Shown here in pieces: positions 17,157 to 26,830 of a stretch of DNA of 64,000 nucleotides (its first letter is position 1; every line of letters begins with the position of its first letter). A program made the translations under genes and the position numbers. The notes under the pieces were generated by a model. It saw nothing but the letters and a program-made list of their open reading frames with translations, ran no database searches and was not told where the DNA came from. Source of the stretch: Pedococcus cremeus (lineage in GTDB: Bacteria; Actinomycetota; Actinomycetes; Actinomycetales; Dermatophilaceae); NCBI RefSeq assembly GCF_900111375.1, contig NZ_FOHB01000008.1, positions 62,001-126,000 of the forward strand, in the 5' to 3' direction.

Positions 17157-18434
17157 GTGCCCCTGCTGCTGGACCTGACGCCGCTGCGCGTGAGCCCGGA
17201 GTACCGGCGCCTCTACGCCGGCTTCACGTTCAGCAACATCGGCTCCCAGATGGCCACGGTCACCATCGGCCTGCAGGTCTACGACCTCACGAAGTCGACC
17301 GCCGCGGTCGGTCTCGTGGGCCTCTTCGCGCTGGTGCCGCTCGTCGGGCTCGGCCTCTACGGCGGCTCGCTCGCCGACCACCACGACCGCCGCGTGGTCG
17401 CGCTCGCTGCACAGAGTGCCAGCTGGCTCACCAGCGCTCTCTGCGCCCTGCAGGCCTTCGCGGGCAACACGAACGTCTGGGTGCTCTACGCCCTCGTCGC
17501 GATGTGGAACGGCTCGTTCGCGGTGGCCTCGCCGTCGCGCACCTCGATCTACCCGCGCATCCTCGAGACGCGGCTGCTGCCCGCGGCCAACGCCCTGTCG
17601 GTGTTCGCGATGAACGCCTCGCTCACCGTCGGGCCGCTGCTCGCGGGCTTCCTCGTCGACTGGGGAGGCTTCCGCACGGCATACGCCCTGGACGCCGTCG
17701 TCACGACGGCCGCGCTCTGGGGCCTGTGGCGGCTGCGCTCACTGCCGCCCGAGCCGCACGGCGACGCCACCGCGGCCACCCGACCGGGGCTGCGGTCGGT
17801 GCTCGACGGCTTCCGGTTCCTCGGCACCCGTCCCAACGTGCGCATGACGTTCGTGGCCGACATCGTGGCGATGCTGCTGGCCCAGCCCCGGGTGCTCTTC
17901 CCGGCGGCCGGCGCGGTGATCTTCGGTGGGGGCGCGAAGACCGTCGGTGCGCTGAGCGCGGCCGCCGCGGTGGGCGGCATCGTGGCCATGGCGTTCTCCG
18001 GTCGGCTCGGGCACGTGCGCCGCCAGGGGGCGGCCATCCTGGTCAGCATCGTCGGGTGGGGCTGTGCGATCGCCGGTTTCGGGGTCGCCATGCTCGCCAG
18101 CGGCGGCGCCCTGACCCAGGAGCACGCGCTGTGGGCCGGCCTCGGGTGCATGGCCCTCGCGGGGGCCTCCGACTCGGTCAGCGCGGTGTTCCGCACGACG
18201 ATCCTGCAGGCGGCCACGCCCGACCACCTCCGCGGACGGCTCCAGGGCGTCTTCATCGTCGTCGTCGCCGGGGGCCCGCGGCTGGGTGAGCTGGCCGGCG
18301 GCCTCGCGACGAAGGTGCTGGGGGAGGGGCGGACCGCTGTGGTGGGCGGCCTGCTCTGCGTGGCCGCCATCGGCGTGCTGGCCCGGCTGCAGCCCGGCTT
18401 CGTCCGCTACGACTCGCACCACCCGACGCCCTGA
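17157..18434 (+). CDS. MFS transporter (MFS_3/EntS-like)
   Basis: The 425-residue protein begins at the GTG at 17157 (VPLLLDLTPLRVSPEYRRL). Twelve helices and motifs FSNIGSQMATVTIGLQVY, GGSLADHHDRR and ATPDHLRGRLQGVFIVV identify the same subfamily as the MarR-linked exporter. Substrate unknown. Probably leaderless from the TAGGGT box. It stands 75 bp ahead of the epimerase gene. Confidence 0.88.
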   Translation: MPLLLDLTPLRVSPEYRRLYAGFTFSNIGSQMATVTIGLQVYDLTKSTAAVGLVGLFALVPLVGLGLYGGSLADHHDRRVVALAAQSASWLTSALCALQAFAGNTNVWVLYALVAMWNGSFAVASPSRTSIYPRILETRLLPAANALSVFAMNASLTVGPLLAGFLVDWGGFRTAYALDAVVTTAALWGLWRLRSLPPEPHGDATAATRPGLRSVLDGFRFLGTRPNVRMTFVADIVAMLLAQPRVLFPAAGAVIFGGGAKTVGALSAAAAVGGIVAMAFSGRLGHVRRQGAAILVSIVGWGCAIAGFGVAMLASGGALTQEHALWAGLGCMALAGASDSVSAVFRTTILQAATPDHLRGRLQGVFIVVVAGGPRLGELAGGLATKVLGEGRTAVVGGLLCVAAIGVLARLQPGFVRYDSHHPTP

Positions 18435-18509
18435 CCTGACCCCGGCCCCGGGCGACGGGCGTCCCCGGATCATCCGTGTTTCGATGGCTGCTCGGCGGAA
18501 GGAGACAGC

Positions 18510-19586
18510 GTGCGCGTCGTCGTCACCGGGGCCAGCGGCATCGTCGGCAGCGCGTTCCTGCGCGCGGTGGACGGTCGTGGCCACGACATCACCGCGGTAT
18601 GCCGCCGGGTGCGGACCGCCCCCGGCGCACCCGGGCGCGCCGAGGGCGTCACCTGGGTGGCGCACGACCTCGCCGATCGCTCCGGCGACCGCCGCCTCCG
18701 CGAGCTCGTGCGAGGGGCCGACAGCGTCGTGCACCTGGCATGGGGGCTGCAGCCGATGCACAACCGCGGGCACCTGCGCCGGGTCGACCTCGGCGGCTCG
18801 CTCGCGGTCGTCCGTGCCGTGCAGGAGGAGCGCGTGCCGCACCTGCTCTTCGGCTCCTCGGTCGGTGGGTACGCGCCGCGCACCAGCGACGACCCCGTCG
18901 GCGAGGACTGGCCGTTCACCGGGGTGCCGGGCTCGGTCTACAGCCGGCACAAGGCCTTCGTCGAGCGGCACCTCGACCAGGTGGAGGCAGAAGCCGGTGA
19001 CGCGCTGGTCATCGCGCGCACCCGCCCATCACTCGTCGGCCAGCGGATGGCCGGCAGCGCCATGCTGCGCCTCGGCTTCCCGTTGCTCATGCCGGCACCG
19101 CTGTTCCGGCACGTCGGCCTGCTGCCGCTCGACCGCGCCTTCGCCCTGCAGTTCGTGCACGCCGACGACGTCGCCGACGCCATCGTGCGGGTCCTCGAGT
19201 CGAGGGCGGCCGGCGCCTTCAACCTCGCCGCCGACGGCATCCTGCGCCAGCCCGACCTCGCCGTCGCGTTCGGCGCACGGCCGCTCCACCTGCCCAAGCC
19301 GCTGGCCCTGCGGCTCGTGGGCGGGCTCTGGCAGACCGGCGTGGCACCCCTCGACCCGGGCTGGCTCGAGATGGCCTTCCGGGTGCCGTTCATGGACACC
19401 TCGCGCGCCCGCGACGTGCTCGGGTGGCGTCCCCGGCACACGGCCCGGGAGGTGCTCGACGAGGTGGTCGGCGGCATGGCCGGCCGGGCCGGTGGCCCCT
19501 ACCCGCCGCTGCGCTCGCGGACCACGCGCGACGAGCTCGCCCACCTCGTGCGGCACGGACCCGTCTGGTGGCGCCCCGAGACCTGA
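18510..19586 (+). CDS. NAD-dependent epimerase/dehydratase family protein
   Basis: The GTG at 18510 follows AAGGAGAC. The 358-residue extended-SDR protein has the Rossmann motif VVVTGASGIVGSAF at the N-terminus, VHLAWGLQPMH, SSVGGYAP, and the YxxxK pair in YSRHKAFVE, so it binds NAD(P) and acts on a nucleotide sugar, or on a small carbonyl substrate. The substrate cannot be predicted. The C-terminus is longer than the minimal fold (basic tail ending VWWRPET). Confidence 0.82.
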   Translation: MRVVVTGASGIVGSAFLRAVDGRGHDITAVCRRVRTAPGAPGRAEGVTWVAHDLADRSGDRRLRELVRGADSVVHLAWGLQPMHNRGHLRRVDLGGSLAVVRAVQEERVPHLLFGSSVGGYAPRTSDDPVGEDWPFTGVPGSVYSRHKAFVERHLDQVEAEAGDALVIARTRPSLVGQRMAGSAMLRLGFPLLMPAPLFRHVGLLPLDRAFALQFVHADDVADAIVRVLESRAAGAFNLAADGILRQPDLAVAFGARPLHLPKPLALRLVGGLWQTGVAPLDPGWLEMAFRVPFMDTSRARDVLGWRPRHTAREVLDEVVGGMAGRAGGPYPPLRSRTTRDELAHLVRHGPVWWRPET

Positions 19587-19589
19587 CGG

Positions 19590-20477
19590 TCAGGCCGAGC
19601 GGCGGTGGCGCACGTCCTCGTCGGTGCGCATGGCCCAGCGCACCACCGACGTGGCCGCGCCGCCCAGCGGACGGCCCACCACCCGCTCGGTGACCGGCAG
19701 CCACGGCAGGCGCAGGGGTCGGCGGGCCCAGCGCGGCAGCATCGACACCGCACCGCCGGCCAGGGCGGCATACCCGGGTCGGGCCGCCAGCGGCAGCGGC
19801 GGGTGCACGAGCAGGAAGCGCGCGGCGTCGCGGGCCTCCGGCGTGCTGGCGAGCTCGGGCCGGTAGGACTCGATGCCCTTGCGCAGCTGCGCCACGGTCG
19901 TGGGCGGGTCGAGCACGCCGAGCCGGCCGGCGACCACGGCGGACTGCTCGACGTAGGTGTCGGCCTCTTCGGGCGTGAGCGGCTGCTCGGCGTAGCGCTG
20001 GTAGGAGGTCAGGAAGCTGTCGGCCTCGGTGAGGTGCACCCACATCAGGAGGTGCGGGTCGTCGGCGGCGTACGGGCGCCCGTCCGGGGTCACGCCGCGG
20101 ACCCTGCGGTGGATGCCGCGCACGCGCGCGATCTGCCGCTCGGCGTGCTCGATGGTGCCGAACGTCGTGGTGGCGAGGAACTCGCTGGTGCGCTGCAGCC
20201 GGCCCCACGGGTCGCCTTTGTAGCCCGAGTGCGCCGCGACGCCGGCCATGGCCAGCGGGTGCAGAGACTGCAGCAGCAGGGCGCGGATGCCGGCGGGGAA
20301 CATCGAGGCGTCGGCGTGGACCCGCCAGATCGGGTCCTCGGGGGTGAACCAGCGCGGTCCGTCGGTGAGCCAGATGGCGGCGGCCTTGGTCTCGGCGTCG
20401 TCACCGGCCACCCGCGACCGCAGGGCGCCCGCGAGCTGGACGCGGGCGGCGCTGAGGGCAGGGTCGAACAGGGTCAC
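19590..20477 (-). CDS. MpaB-type oxygenase (DUF2236)
   Basis: The 295-residue protein carries DUF2236 signatures: RVHADASMFPAGIRALLLQSLHP, AHSGYKGDPWGRLQRTSEF, TTFG and VHLTEADSFLTSYQRYA. Conserved histidines are compatible with the b-type haem site proposed for latex-clearing-protein and MpaB relatives. The GTG at 20477 follows TTGGGGA. No signal peptide is seen. The physiological substrate is unknown. It converges with the epimerase gene, leaving 3 bp. Confidence 0.85.
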   Translation of the reverse strand: MTLFDPALSAARVQLAGALRSRVAGDDAETKAAAIWLTDGPRWFTPEDPIWRVHADASMFPAGIRALLLQSLHPLAMAGVAAHSGYKGDPWGRLQRTSEFLATTTFGTIEHAERQIARVRGIHRRVRGVTPDGRPYAADDPHLLMWVHLTEADSFLTSYQRYAEQPLTPEEADTYVEQSAVVAGRLGVLDPPTTVAQLRKGIESYRPELASTPEARDAARFLLVHPPLPLAARPGYAALAGGAVSMLPRWARRPLRLPWLPVTERVVGRPLGGAATSVVRWAMRTDEDVRHRRSA

Positions 20478-20531
20478 ACCATCCCCAACGGGACGGGCTC
20501 GCCCGCTGTTCCACGCTCCCGGACGCCGACC

Positions 20532-21200
20532 TCAGGCCGGCGCCTCTCCCGGCCGCACCAGGCCCGTCTCGTAGGCCGCCACGACCGCCTGCACCCGGTC
20601 ACGCAGCCCCAGCTTCATCAGCAGGCTGGAGACGTGGGTCTTCACGGTCGCCTCGCCGAGGTAGAGGTCGGCGGCGATCTCGGCGTTGGACAGGCCCCGG
20701 GCCAGGAGCGCGAGCACGTCCTTCTCGCGGGCGGTGAGGGTGTCGAGCAGGGCCGAGCGCTGGGCGCGCCCGGGCGGAGCCGCGGCGAACGACTCGATCA
20801 CCCGCAGCGTCACCGACGGGTCGAGCAGCCCGCCGCCGGCGGCCACCGCGCGCACCGCCTCGATGAGCTGCTCGGGCGGCGAGACCTTGAGCAGGAACCC
20901 GCTCACACCGGCCCGCAGCGCGCCCTCGAGGTACTCGTCCTCACCGAAGGTCGTGAGGATGACCACCTTGGTCTGCGGGCTGGCGGCGAGCACCCGGCGC
21001 GACCCCTCGATGCCGTCGACGACGGGCATCCGCACGTCCATCAGCACGACGTCAGGGCGCACCCGCTCGACCAGCTCGACCGCGGCGGCGCCGTCGGCGG
21101 CCTCGCCGACCACCTCGAGGTCGGGCTCGGCCGAGAGCACCATCCGCAGCCCCACCCGCACCATCGCCTCGTCGTCGACGAGCGCCACCCTGGTCGTCAT
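20532..21200 (-). CDS. NarL/LuxR-type response regulator
   Basis: The 222-residue protein has a receiver domain (about 1-120; acidic VDDEA, phospho-acceptor Asp55 in VVLMDVRMP, Thr in VVILTTF, Lys in LLKVSPPE) and a LuxR-type HTH (about 150-212; LTAREKDVLALLARGLSNAEIA). The start ATG at 21200 has GGAGG upstream and overlaps the sensor kinase stop (kinase ends at 21197). It forms a two-component system with that kinase. The likely target is the divergent membrane-protein gene at 22630 or the operon itself; this is inference. Confidence 0.94.
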   Translation of the reverse strand: MTTRVALVDDEAMVRVGLRMVLSAEPDLEVVGEAADGAAAVELVERVRPDVVLMDVRMPVVDGIEGSRRVLAASPQTKVVILTTFGEDEYLEGALRAGVSGFLLKVSPPEQLIEAVRAVAAGGGLLDPSVTLRVIESFAAAPPGRAQRSALLDTLTAREKDVLALLARGLSNAEIAADLYLGEATVKTHVSSLLMKLGLRDRVQAVVAAYETGLVRPGEAPA

Positions 21201-22429
21201 GACCACCTCCGGTCGAGGGGGAAGCGGGCGTCGACGGTGAAGCCGCCGCCCGGCCGCGGCCCGGCGTCGAGGGAGCCGCCGAACATCGTCGTCCGCTCGC
21301 GCAGCCCCACCAGCCCGTTGCCACCGACCGCCACCGGGGAGCCGTCGACGGCAGGGCTGAGCCCGGCACCACCCGCGCCGGCCCCGCCGTCGTGCGACGC
21401 CGCCGCAGCGACGGTCGCGCCACGGCCGTCGTCAGTGACGACCACCCGGATGCCCTTGTCCTGCCGGTCGATTCGCACCGACGTCGACGCCTGCGGCGCG
21501 TGGCGCAGCACGTTGGTCAGCGCCTCCTGGAGCACCCGGTATGCCGCGACGTCCAGCGCGCGGGGCAGCTCACCGAGGTCGCCGCTCACCTCGAGGCTGA
21601 CGTCGAGCCCTGCCGCGCGGACGTCGGCGACCAGCTCGGACGCCCGCGCCAGGGATGCCGGCGCGACGGGGGCGTGGTCGCCGTCGGCGCCGCGCAGGAT
21701 ACCGACGGTCGCACGGAGCTCCTCGACTGACTGTCGGCCCAGCCGCTCCAGGCCCAGCATGACCTCGCGCTCGGCGGGGCGGTCGCGCAGCACGTCGTCG
21801 AGCTGGCGGCGCAGGCCCCCGATCTGCAGGGTCATCACGCTCACCGAGTGGGCCACCGAGTCGTGCACCTCGCGGGCGATCCGGGCGCGCTCCTCGACGA
21901 CGGCGGCGTGCGCGGTGGCCTCGCGCTGCGCGTCGATCTCGGCAGCCATGGCGGCGAGCTGCCGGCTGCGCTGCTGCTCGCGCCGCACCAGCGTCCCCGT
22001 CCACCAGGCGGGGACGAAGATGGCGGGGAAGAAGATGCTGTCCCACGTGATGCCGTGCTGCACCGCGTCGGTGACCACGAAGACGGCGATGCACGCGGCG
22101 ACGGCGGCGCGCGACCGAGCCGGCGCACCGGCATACCCGGCCCACGCCACGGCGATGAGCATCGAGATCAGGCCCGTGCCACCGGGGCCGGGGGCGCCGA
22201 GCAGGGTGCTGAACGGGTAGAAGCAGCCGACCACGACCGCTCCCACGCACGGCCATCGGGTCGCGACGACGAAGCCGGCCGAGATCCACGCCGAGGCGAG
22301 CGCCAGCTGGCCGAAGTGGGGGTGGAACTCAGGGTCGAACCACGCCTCGTTGAGGCCGAGCAGGCCCATCGCGACGGCCGCCGCCCATGGCACGAGGCGT
22401 GGGTCGCGCAGGCGGGCGGCGGTCGGCAT
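21197..22429 (-). CDS. Sensor histidine kinase (HisKA_3/DesK type)
   Basis: The 410-residue kinase has about five or six N-terminal membrane helices (about 10-150), a HisKA_3 dimerisation segment with the phospho-histidine in RIAREVHDSVAHSVSVM, and a C-terminal HATPase (EALTNVLRHA, VTDDGRGA, GLVGLRERTTMFGGSL). There is no large extracellular sensor, so the signal is probably sensed within the membrane, as in DesK. The ATG at 22429 lacks a ribosome-binding site but has TAGGGT seven bases upstream (22437-22442), implying leaderless expression. The first ORF residues further upstream are spurious. Confidence 0.92.
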   Translation of the reverse strand: MPTAARLRDPRLVPWAAAVAMGLLGLNEAWFDPEFHPHFGQLALASAWISAGFVVATRWPCVGAVVVGCFYPFSTLLGAPGPGGTGLISMLIAVAWAGYAGAPARSRAAVAACIAVFVVTDAVQHGITWDSIFFPAIFVPAWWTGTLVRREQQRSRQLAAMAAEIDAQREATAHAAVVEERARIAREVHDSVAHSVSVMTLQIGGLRRQLDDVLRDRPAEREVMLGLERLGRQSVEELRATVGILRGADGDHAPVAPASLARASELVADVRAAGLDVSLEVSGDLGELPRALDVAAYRVLQEALTNVLRHAPQASTSVRIDRQDKGIRVVVTDDGRGATVAAAASHDGGAGAGGAGLSPAVDGSPVAVGGNGLVGLRERTTMFGGSLDAGPRPGGGFTVDARFPLDRRWS

Positions 22430-22629
22430 GGCCGAAACCCTAGGGCGGCGAGGTCCGGCGCGTATCCCTCTTGAGGAGGACCCACGACGCCCGGGCTCCG
22501 CCCTGAGGGGGAGGCCGGGTCGGTGCGTCTCGGCGGAGCCGCGGGGAGGGCTGCGGACCGCAGAGTTCTGGCAGTCGCCGACACCGGCGGACGCCCGGAC
22601 CGTCCGGGCCACACCTGAGAGGAACCACC

Positions 22630-23364
22630 ATGACCGCCAACGCCAACACCCTCGGCGTCACCACCCGCACCACCTCCGACAGCCCCACCACGACCGCCTC
22701 ACCCGCAGCCGAGGACGCCCGGCGCGCCTCCTCGCGTGCCCTGCCGGTCGTCGCCGCGACGGCCCTCATCGCCGGGCCGCTGCTGTGGTCGCTGGGCATG
22801 TTCACGTCGCCGCCGGCCGACTCCATGGCCGACGCCGACTACATCTCGTCGCTGGCCCGCGACACGACCATGACCCAGGTCTCGGCCCTGGCCCTGCACT
22901 ACGGCAACCTCACCATCGCCCTCGGAGTGCTGGCCGCCCCGGCCCTCGTGCGCCGGGCCCGTGGCGCGTGGCTCGCCGTGGTCGGCGCCGTGCTGACGAC
23001 CATCGGCTTCGCCAACGTCTCCGGCATGGTGCTCAGCGACTGGTGGAACGCCTCCGCCGGCCGCGCGCTGCCCATGGACCAGGCCGTCGAGGTCTTCCGC
23101 GGCTTCAAGGACGCCTCGCTGCTGTGGATGTGGGACGGCACCGAGCCGCTCAGCCTGGTCGGTCCGCTCCTGTTGCTGGCCGGACTGGCACGGGCCGGCG
23201 TGCTCGGCTGGTGGACGATCGCGCCGTTCCTCGGCGGGGTCGCCGGCCTGATGGCCTTCGGGGCCGGCTCGCCCGTGCTCGTGGCCGTGATGGTGCTGGT
23301 CGGCTTCTCGCCGTTCGCGCTGATCGGTGTGCGGCTCCTGCAGCGCAGCCGGCTGCACGCCTGA
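22630..23364 (+). CDS. Multi-pass membrane protein of unknown function
   Basis: The ATG at 22630 has GAGAGGAA upstream. The 244-residue product has a Thr-rich N-terminus, then about six membrane helices with conserved-looking SDWWNASAGRALP and FKDASLLWMWDGTEP loops. I cannot assign it beyond a DUF4386-like appearance. It diverges from the two-component system, 200 bp apart, which makes it a candidate for regulation by that system. A perfect hairpin follows. Confidence 0.75.
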   Translation: MTANANTLGVTTRTTSDSPTTTASPAAEDARRASSRALPVVAATALIAGPLLWSLGMFTSPPADSMADADYISSLARDTTMTQVSALALHYGNLTIALGVLAAPALVRRARGAWLAVVGAVLTTIGFANVSGMVLSDWWNASAGRALPMDQAVEVFRGFKDASLLWMWDGTEPLSLVGPLLLLAGLARAGVLGWWTIAPFLGGVAGLMAFGAGSPVLVAVMVLVGFSPFALIGVRLLQRSRLHA

Positions 23365-23377
23365 ACCCCTTTCGCAG

Positions 23378-23418
23378 CAACGGCGCCCGCCACCCGGATG
23401 TGGTGGCGGGCGCCGTTG
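23378..23418. terminator. Perfect 17-bp hairpin between convergent genes
   Basis: The arms are 23378-23394 (CAACGGCGCCCGCCACC) and 23402-23418 with a 7-nt loop. It can serve the membrane protein gene and the convergent hypothetical gene. Confidence 0.75.
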
Positions 23419-23461
23419 GCATGCGGACGTGCGGACGCGTCCAGCACCGAGGGGTGGTCGG

Positions 23462-23890
23462 CTACCCCTTGCGTCGTCCGGGCCGCTGGCGGGGGAGCTG
23501 GCGGGGTAGCTGGCGGGGGAGCTGGCGCACCCACTCGGACGTCGACGGCATCTCGTGCGGGCTCTTGCGCATCGACAGGTCGCTGCGCGCCACCAGGTCG
23601 GCGAGCGGCGTGGTGGTGGCGGGGTGGGCCGCGATGGGCTCCTCGCCGGAGAACACCACCCACACCGGCTCGTCCGAGCCCTGCCGCGGGTCGAACGCCT
23701 TGAGCACGGTGCCCTCCCGCACGGTGGACGCGTGCTCCACCGCCAGGCGCCGCGACCGCTGGCGTTCCATCGTCTTCTTCGCGGCCGCCATGGCCGGGTC
23801 CTTCGCCTGCTGGGCGAGCACCACGACGTGGGGGCCGTACTTCACCCCCCACTTCACGATCCTGCCGACGGCCTTGCCCCGATCTGGCAT
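23462..23890 (-). CDS. Conserved hypothetical basic protein with repetitive tail
   Basis: The ATG at 23890 follows AGGAGG. The 142-residue soluble protein is basic, with VKWGVKYGPHVVVLAQQAKDP near the start and VWVVFSGEEPIAAHP in the middle. I recognise no domain. It ends in four QLPR/QRP units encoded by a 12-bp tandem repeat, so tail length may differ between strains. Confidence 0.7.
   Translation of the reverse strand: MPDRGKAVGRIVKWGVKYGPHVVVLAQQAKDPAMAAAKKTMERQRSRRLAVEHASTVREGTVLKAFDPRQGSDEPVWVVFSGEEPIAAHPATTTPLADLVARSDLSMRKSPHEMPSTSEWVRQLPRQLPRQLPRQRPGRRKG
23486..23527. repeat. 12-bp tandem repeat at the 3' end of the hypothetical gene
   Basis: CTGGCGGGGGAG-type units start at 23486, 23498, 23510 and 23522 and encode Gln-Leu-Pro-Arg on the minus strand. 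Confidence 0.9.
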
Positions 23891-23950
23891 CGCGCCTCCT
23901 GTGTCGTGCCCCGCCGTGTCGTGCCGGGTTCCTCACCCTAATCTCGTCGT

Positions 23951-24631
23951 ATGACCGATGTGCACCGCGTGGACTACACCGGCGAGGGCCTCTCCGAGCT
24001 CGAGGTCGCCCCCACTCCCTGGCAGCAGGCACGCCGCTGGGTCGACGAGGCGGTGGCCCGTTCGCGCGAGCTGGGTGACGTGCCGGAGCCGCTCGCGCTG
24101 TCGGTGGCCACCGTCGACCCCGACGGCCGGCCCAACGTGCGCACGGTGCTCATGCGCTTCTTCGACGAGCGCGGGCCGGGGTTCGTCACCAACACCGAGT
24201 CGACCAAGGGCGTCGAGATCGCCGCCACCGGTGCCGTCGCCGCGTCGCTGACCTGGCCGTCGATGTTCCGCGCCATCCGCTTCCGCGGCGTGGCGCAGAC
24301 GCTCACCCGTGAGGAGGTCACCGGCTACTTCGGCTCGCGCCCGTGGGCCTCGCGGATCAGTGCGTGGGCCTCGCAGCAGTCGCGGCCCGTCGAGGGACGC
24401 GCCGACCTCGAGGAGGCCTACGAGCGGTATGCCGCGCAGTGGCCCGACCGCGGCAACGCCGACGACGTGCCCGTCCCCGACTTCTGGGGCGGCTACCGGG
24501 TGGCCTGCGACGAGGTCGAGTTCTGGGGTGGCCGCCGCAACCGGCTGCACGACCGCCTCGTCTTCACGCGGGTGGGGGAGGGCTCCCTCGACGACCCGGA
24601 CGCGTGGCAGCTGCACCGCCGCCAGCCCTGA
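23951..24631 (+). CDS. pdxH: Pyridoxamine 5'-phosphate oxidase
   Basis: The 226-residue FMN enzyme oxidises pyridoxine or pyridoxamine 5'-phosphate to PLP. Family motifs present: PTPWQQARRWVDEAV, the FMN-binding PNVRTVLMRFF, TNTESTKG, SRPWASRISAWASQQS and the C-terminal EFWGGRRNRLHDRLVF with PLP-contacting residues. TAATCT at 23939-23944, six bases before the ATG with no ribosome-binding site, suggests a leaderless message. A 20-bp hairpin terminates it. Confidence 0.94.
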   Translation: MTDVHRVDYTGEGLSELEVAPTPWQQARRWVDEAVARSRELGDVPEPLALSVATVDPDGRPNVRTVLMRFFDERGPGFVTNTESTKGVEIAATGAVAASLTWPSMFRAIRFRGVAQTLTREEVTGYFGSRPWASRISAWASQQSRPVEGRADLEEAYERYAAQWPDRGNADDVPVPDFWGGYRVACDEVEFWGGRRNRLHDRLVFTRVGEGSLDDPDAWQLHRRQP

Positions 24632-24657
24632 CGCGTTTCCCACCCGTTCACCCCGCG

Positions 24658-24703
24658 GGTCGAGGTAAACACGCCGGCGATCCCCGGCGTGTTTACCTCG
24701 ACC
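24658..24703. terminator. Perfect 20-bp hairpin after pdxH
   Basis: The arms are 24658-24677 and 24684-24703 (core TCGAGGTAAACACGCCGG) with a 6-nt loop. It is one of the longest perfect stems here and AT-richer than its surroundings. Confidence 0.8.
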
Positions 24704-24895
24704 AAGGAGGTCGCCGCCTCCGGGTCGTCTCGGTTGATGGGCTACCGGTCCGTATGACGGGACGCGCTGGGACAGTTCTGGAGGTGTGGCCGCGCTGCCT
24801 CTAGTGTGACCCGTGCCACAAGAGACGCGAGCGCCACCGTCGCCGTTCGCCCGTGGCCCGGTCCCGGGCCGCCTGCGAACCGCGAGGAGAACACC

Positions 24896-26830
24896 GTGCC
24901 CCGTCCTGCCCAACCGACCCACCCGGTCGTCGCCGACGTCACCGCGAAGGTGGCCGAGCGCAGCCGTGCCAGCCGCGCGGCATACCTCTCACGCATCTCC
25001 GCCGCGGCGGCCGAGCGCGGCCTGCGCCCCGCCCGCGCCGACCTCGGCTGCAGCAACCTCGCCCACGCCGTCGCGGCCTGCGGCGGCTCCGACCGCATCG
25101 CCATGACCGGCGAGAGCGCGGTCAGCATCGGCATCGTCACGTCCTACAACGACATGCTCTCGGCCCACGCGCCGTACGAGCACTACCCGCAGGCCATCAA
25201 GGCCACCGCGCGCGAGGTGGGTGCGGTCGCCCGCGTCGCGGGTGGTGTGCCGGCGATGTGCGACGGCATCACCCAGGGCCGGGCAGGCATGGAGCTCAGC
25301 CTGTTCAGCCGCGACGTCATCGCCATGTCGACCGCGATCGCGCTCTCGCACGACGTCTTCGACGCGGCGCTGATGCTGGGCGTCTGCGACAAGATCGTGC
25401 CCGGGCTCGTCGAGGGCGCGCTCACCTTCGGCCACCTGCCCACCGCGTTCGTGCCCGCCGGGCCCATGGCGTCGGGCCGGTCGAACGCCGAGAAGGCCGA
25501 GGTGCGCAAGGCGTTCGCCGACGGCAAGGCCGGCCGTGACGAGCTGCTCGCCTCCGAGGTCGCGAGCTACCACTCGCCCGGCACCTGCACCTTCTACGGC
25601 ACGGCCAACTCCAACCAACTGCTCATGGACGTCATGGGCCTGCACCTGCCCGGCGCGGCCTTCGTCCACCCCGACGAGCCGCTGCGCGCCGCCCTCACCG
25701 ACGCGGCCACCCGCCGGGTCGCCGAGATCGCCTCCAGCGGGCAGGCCTACGGCATCGGCCAGGTCGTCGACGAGAAGGCCGTCGTCAACGGAGTCGTCGC
25801 GCTGTTGGCCACCGGCGGCTCGACCAACCACACGATGCACCTCGTCGCCATGGCGGCCGCGGCCGGCATCCACCTCACGTGGGACGACTTCGACGAGCTC
25901 TCCGCCGTGGTACCGCTGCTCGCGCGGATCTACCCCAACGGCCCCGCCGACGTGAACCACTTCCACGCCGCCGGCGGCACGTCCTTCCTCGTGCGCACGC
26001 TCCTCGACGCCGGGCTGCTCCACGACGACGTGCAGACCCTCGCCGGCCCCGGCCTGTCCCGGTACGGGCAGCGGCCGGTGCTCGACGCCACCGGCACCCT
26101 CACGTGGGAGGACGCCCCGCTGGAGTCGGGCGACCTCGCCGTGCTGCGGCCGGCCACCGACCCGTTCTCGCCCGACGGCGGCCTGCGCGTGCTGCGCGGC
26201 ACGCTCGGCAACGCCGTCATCAAGGTCTCGGCGGTCGCCGACGAGCACCGCGTCGTCGAGGCGCCCGCGCGCGTCTTCACCGACCAGGTCGGCTTCCTCA
26301 CCGCCTTCTCGCGGCGCGAGCTCGACCGCGACGTCGTCGTCGTCATCCGCGAGCAGGGGCCGTCGGCCAACGGCATGCCCGAGCTGCACACGCTGACGCC
26401 CTCGCTGGGCGTGCTGCAGAAGCGTGGGTATGCCGTGGCGCTCGTGACCGACGGACGCATGAGCGGCGCCTCCGGCGCCATCCCCGCGGCCATCCACGTG
26501 ACGCCCGAGTCGGTGCACGCCGGGCCGATCAGCCGGGTCCGTGACGGCGACGTCATCCGGCTCGACGCCAACGCCGGCACCATCGACGTGCTGGTCGACC
26601 CCGAGGAGCTCGCGGCCCGTCCGCCGGCCCTGCGCGGAGCCCCCGACGAGTACGGCACCGGCCGCGAGCTGTTCCACGCCCTGCGCACCGCCGTGGGCCG
26701 CGCCGACGAGGGTGCCCACGTCTTTGCCACACTGGGCCGGACCGCCGAGCTCGGGGAGCACACCCTGGCCCCCACCCTGCAGTCGAGCCTGCAGCCGAAC
26801 CCGCCGACGAACATGGAGCAGACCCTGTGA
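24896..26830 (+). CDS. edd: Phosphogluconate dehydratase (Entner-Doudoroff)
   Basis: The 644-residue enzyme dehydrates 6-phosphogluconate to KDPG. IlvD/Edd-type Fe-S cysteines are visible in [30 protein letters not shown] and [13 protein letters not shown]. Edd-specific context includes [17 protein letters not shown] and [20 protein letters not shown]. The GTG at 24896 follows GAGGAGA; an in-frame GTG 90 bp upstream lacks one, though TAGTGT near 24802 may be the promoter -10. The stop overlaps the eda start by 4 bp. Confidence 0.94.
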   Translation: MPRPAQPTHPVVADVTAKVAERSRASRAAYLSRISAAAAERGLRPARADLGCSNLAHAVAACGGSDRIAMTGESAVSIGIVTSYNDMLSAHAPYEHYPQAIKATAREVGAVARVAGGVPAMCDGITQGRAGMELSLFSRDVIAMSTAIALSHDVFDAALMLGVCDKIVPGLVEGALTFGHLPTAFVPAGPMASGRSNAEKAEVRKAFADGKAGRDELLASEVASYHSPGTCTFYGTANSNQLLMDVMGLHLPGAAFVHPDEPLRAALTDAATRRVAEIASSGQAYGIGQVVDEKAVVNGVVALLATGGSTNHTMHLVAMAAAAGIHLTWDDFDELSAVVPLLARIYPNGPADVNHFHAAGGTSFLVRTLLDAGLLHDDVQTLAGPGLSRYGQRPVLDATGTLTWEDAPLESGDLAVLRPATDPFSPDGGLRVLRGTLGNAVIKVSAVADEHRVVEAPARVFTDQVGFLTAFSRRELDRDVVVVIREQGPSANGMPELHTLTPSLGVLQKRGYAVALVTDGRMSGASGAIPAAIHVTPESVHAGPISRVRDGDVIRLDANAGTIDVLVDPEELAARPPALRGAPDEYGTGRELFHALRTAVGRADEGAHVFATLGRTAELGEHTLAPTLQSSLQPNPPTNMEQTL

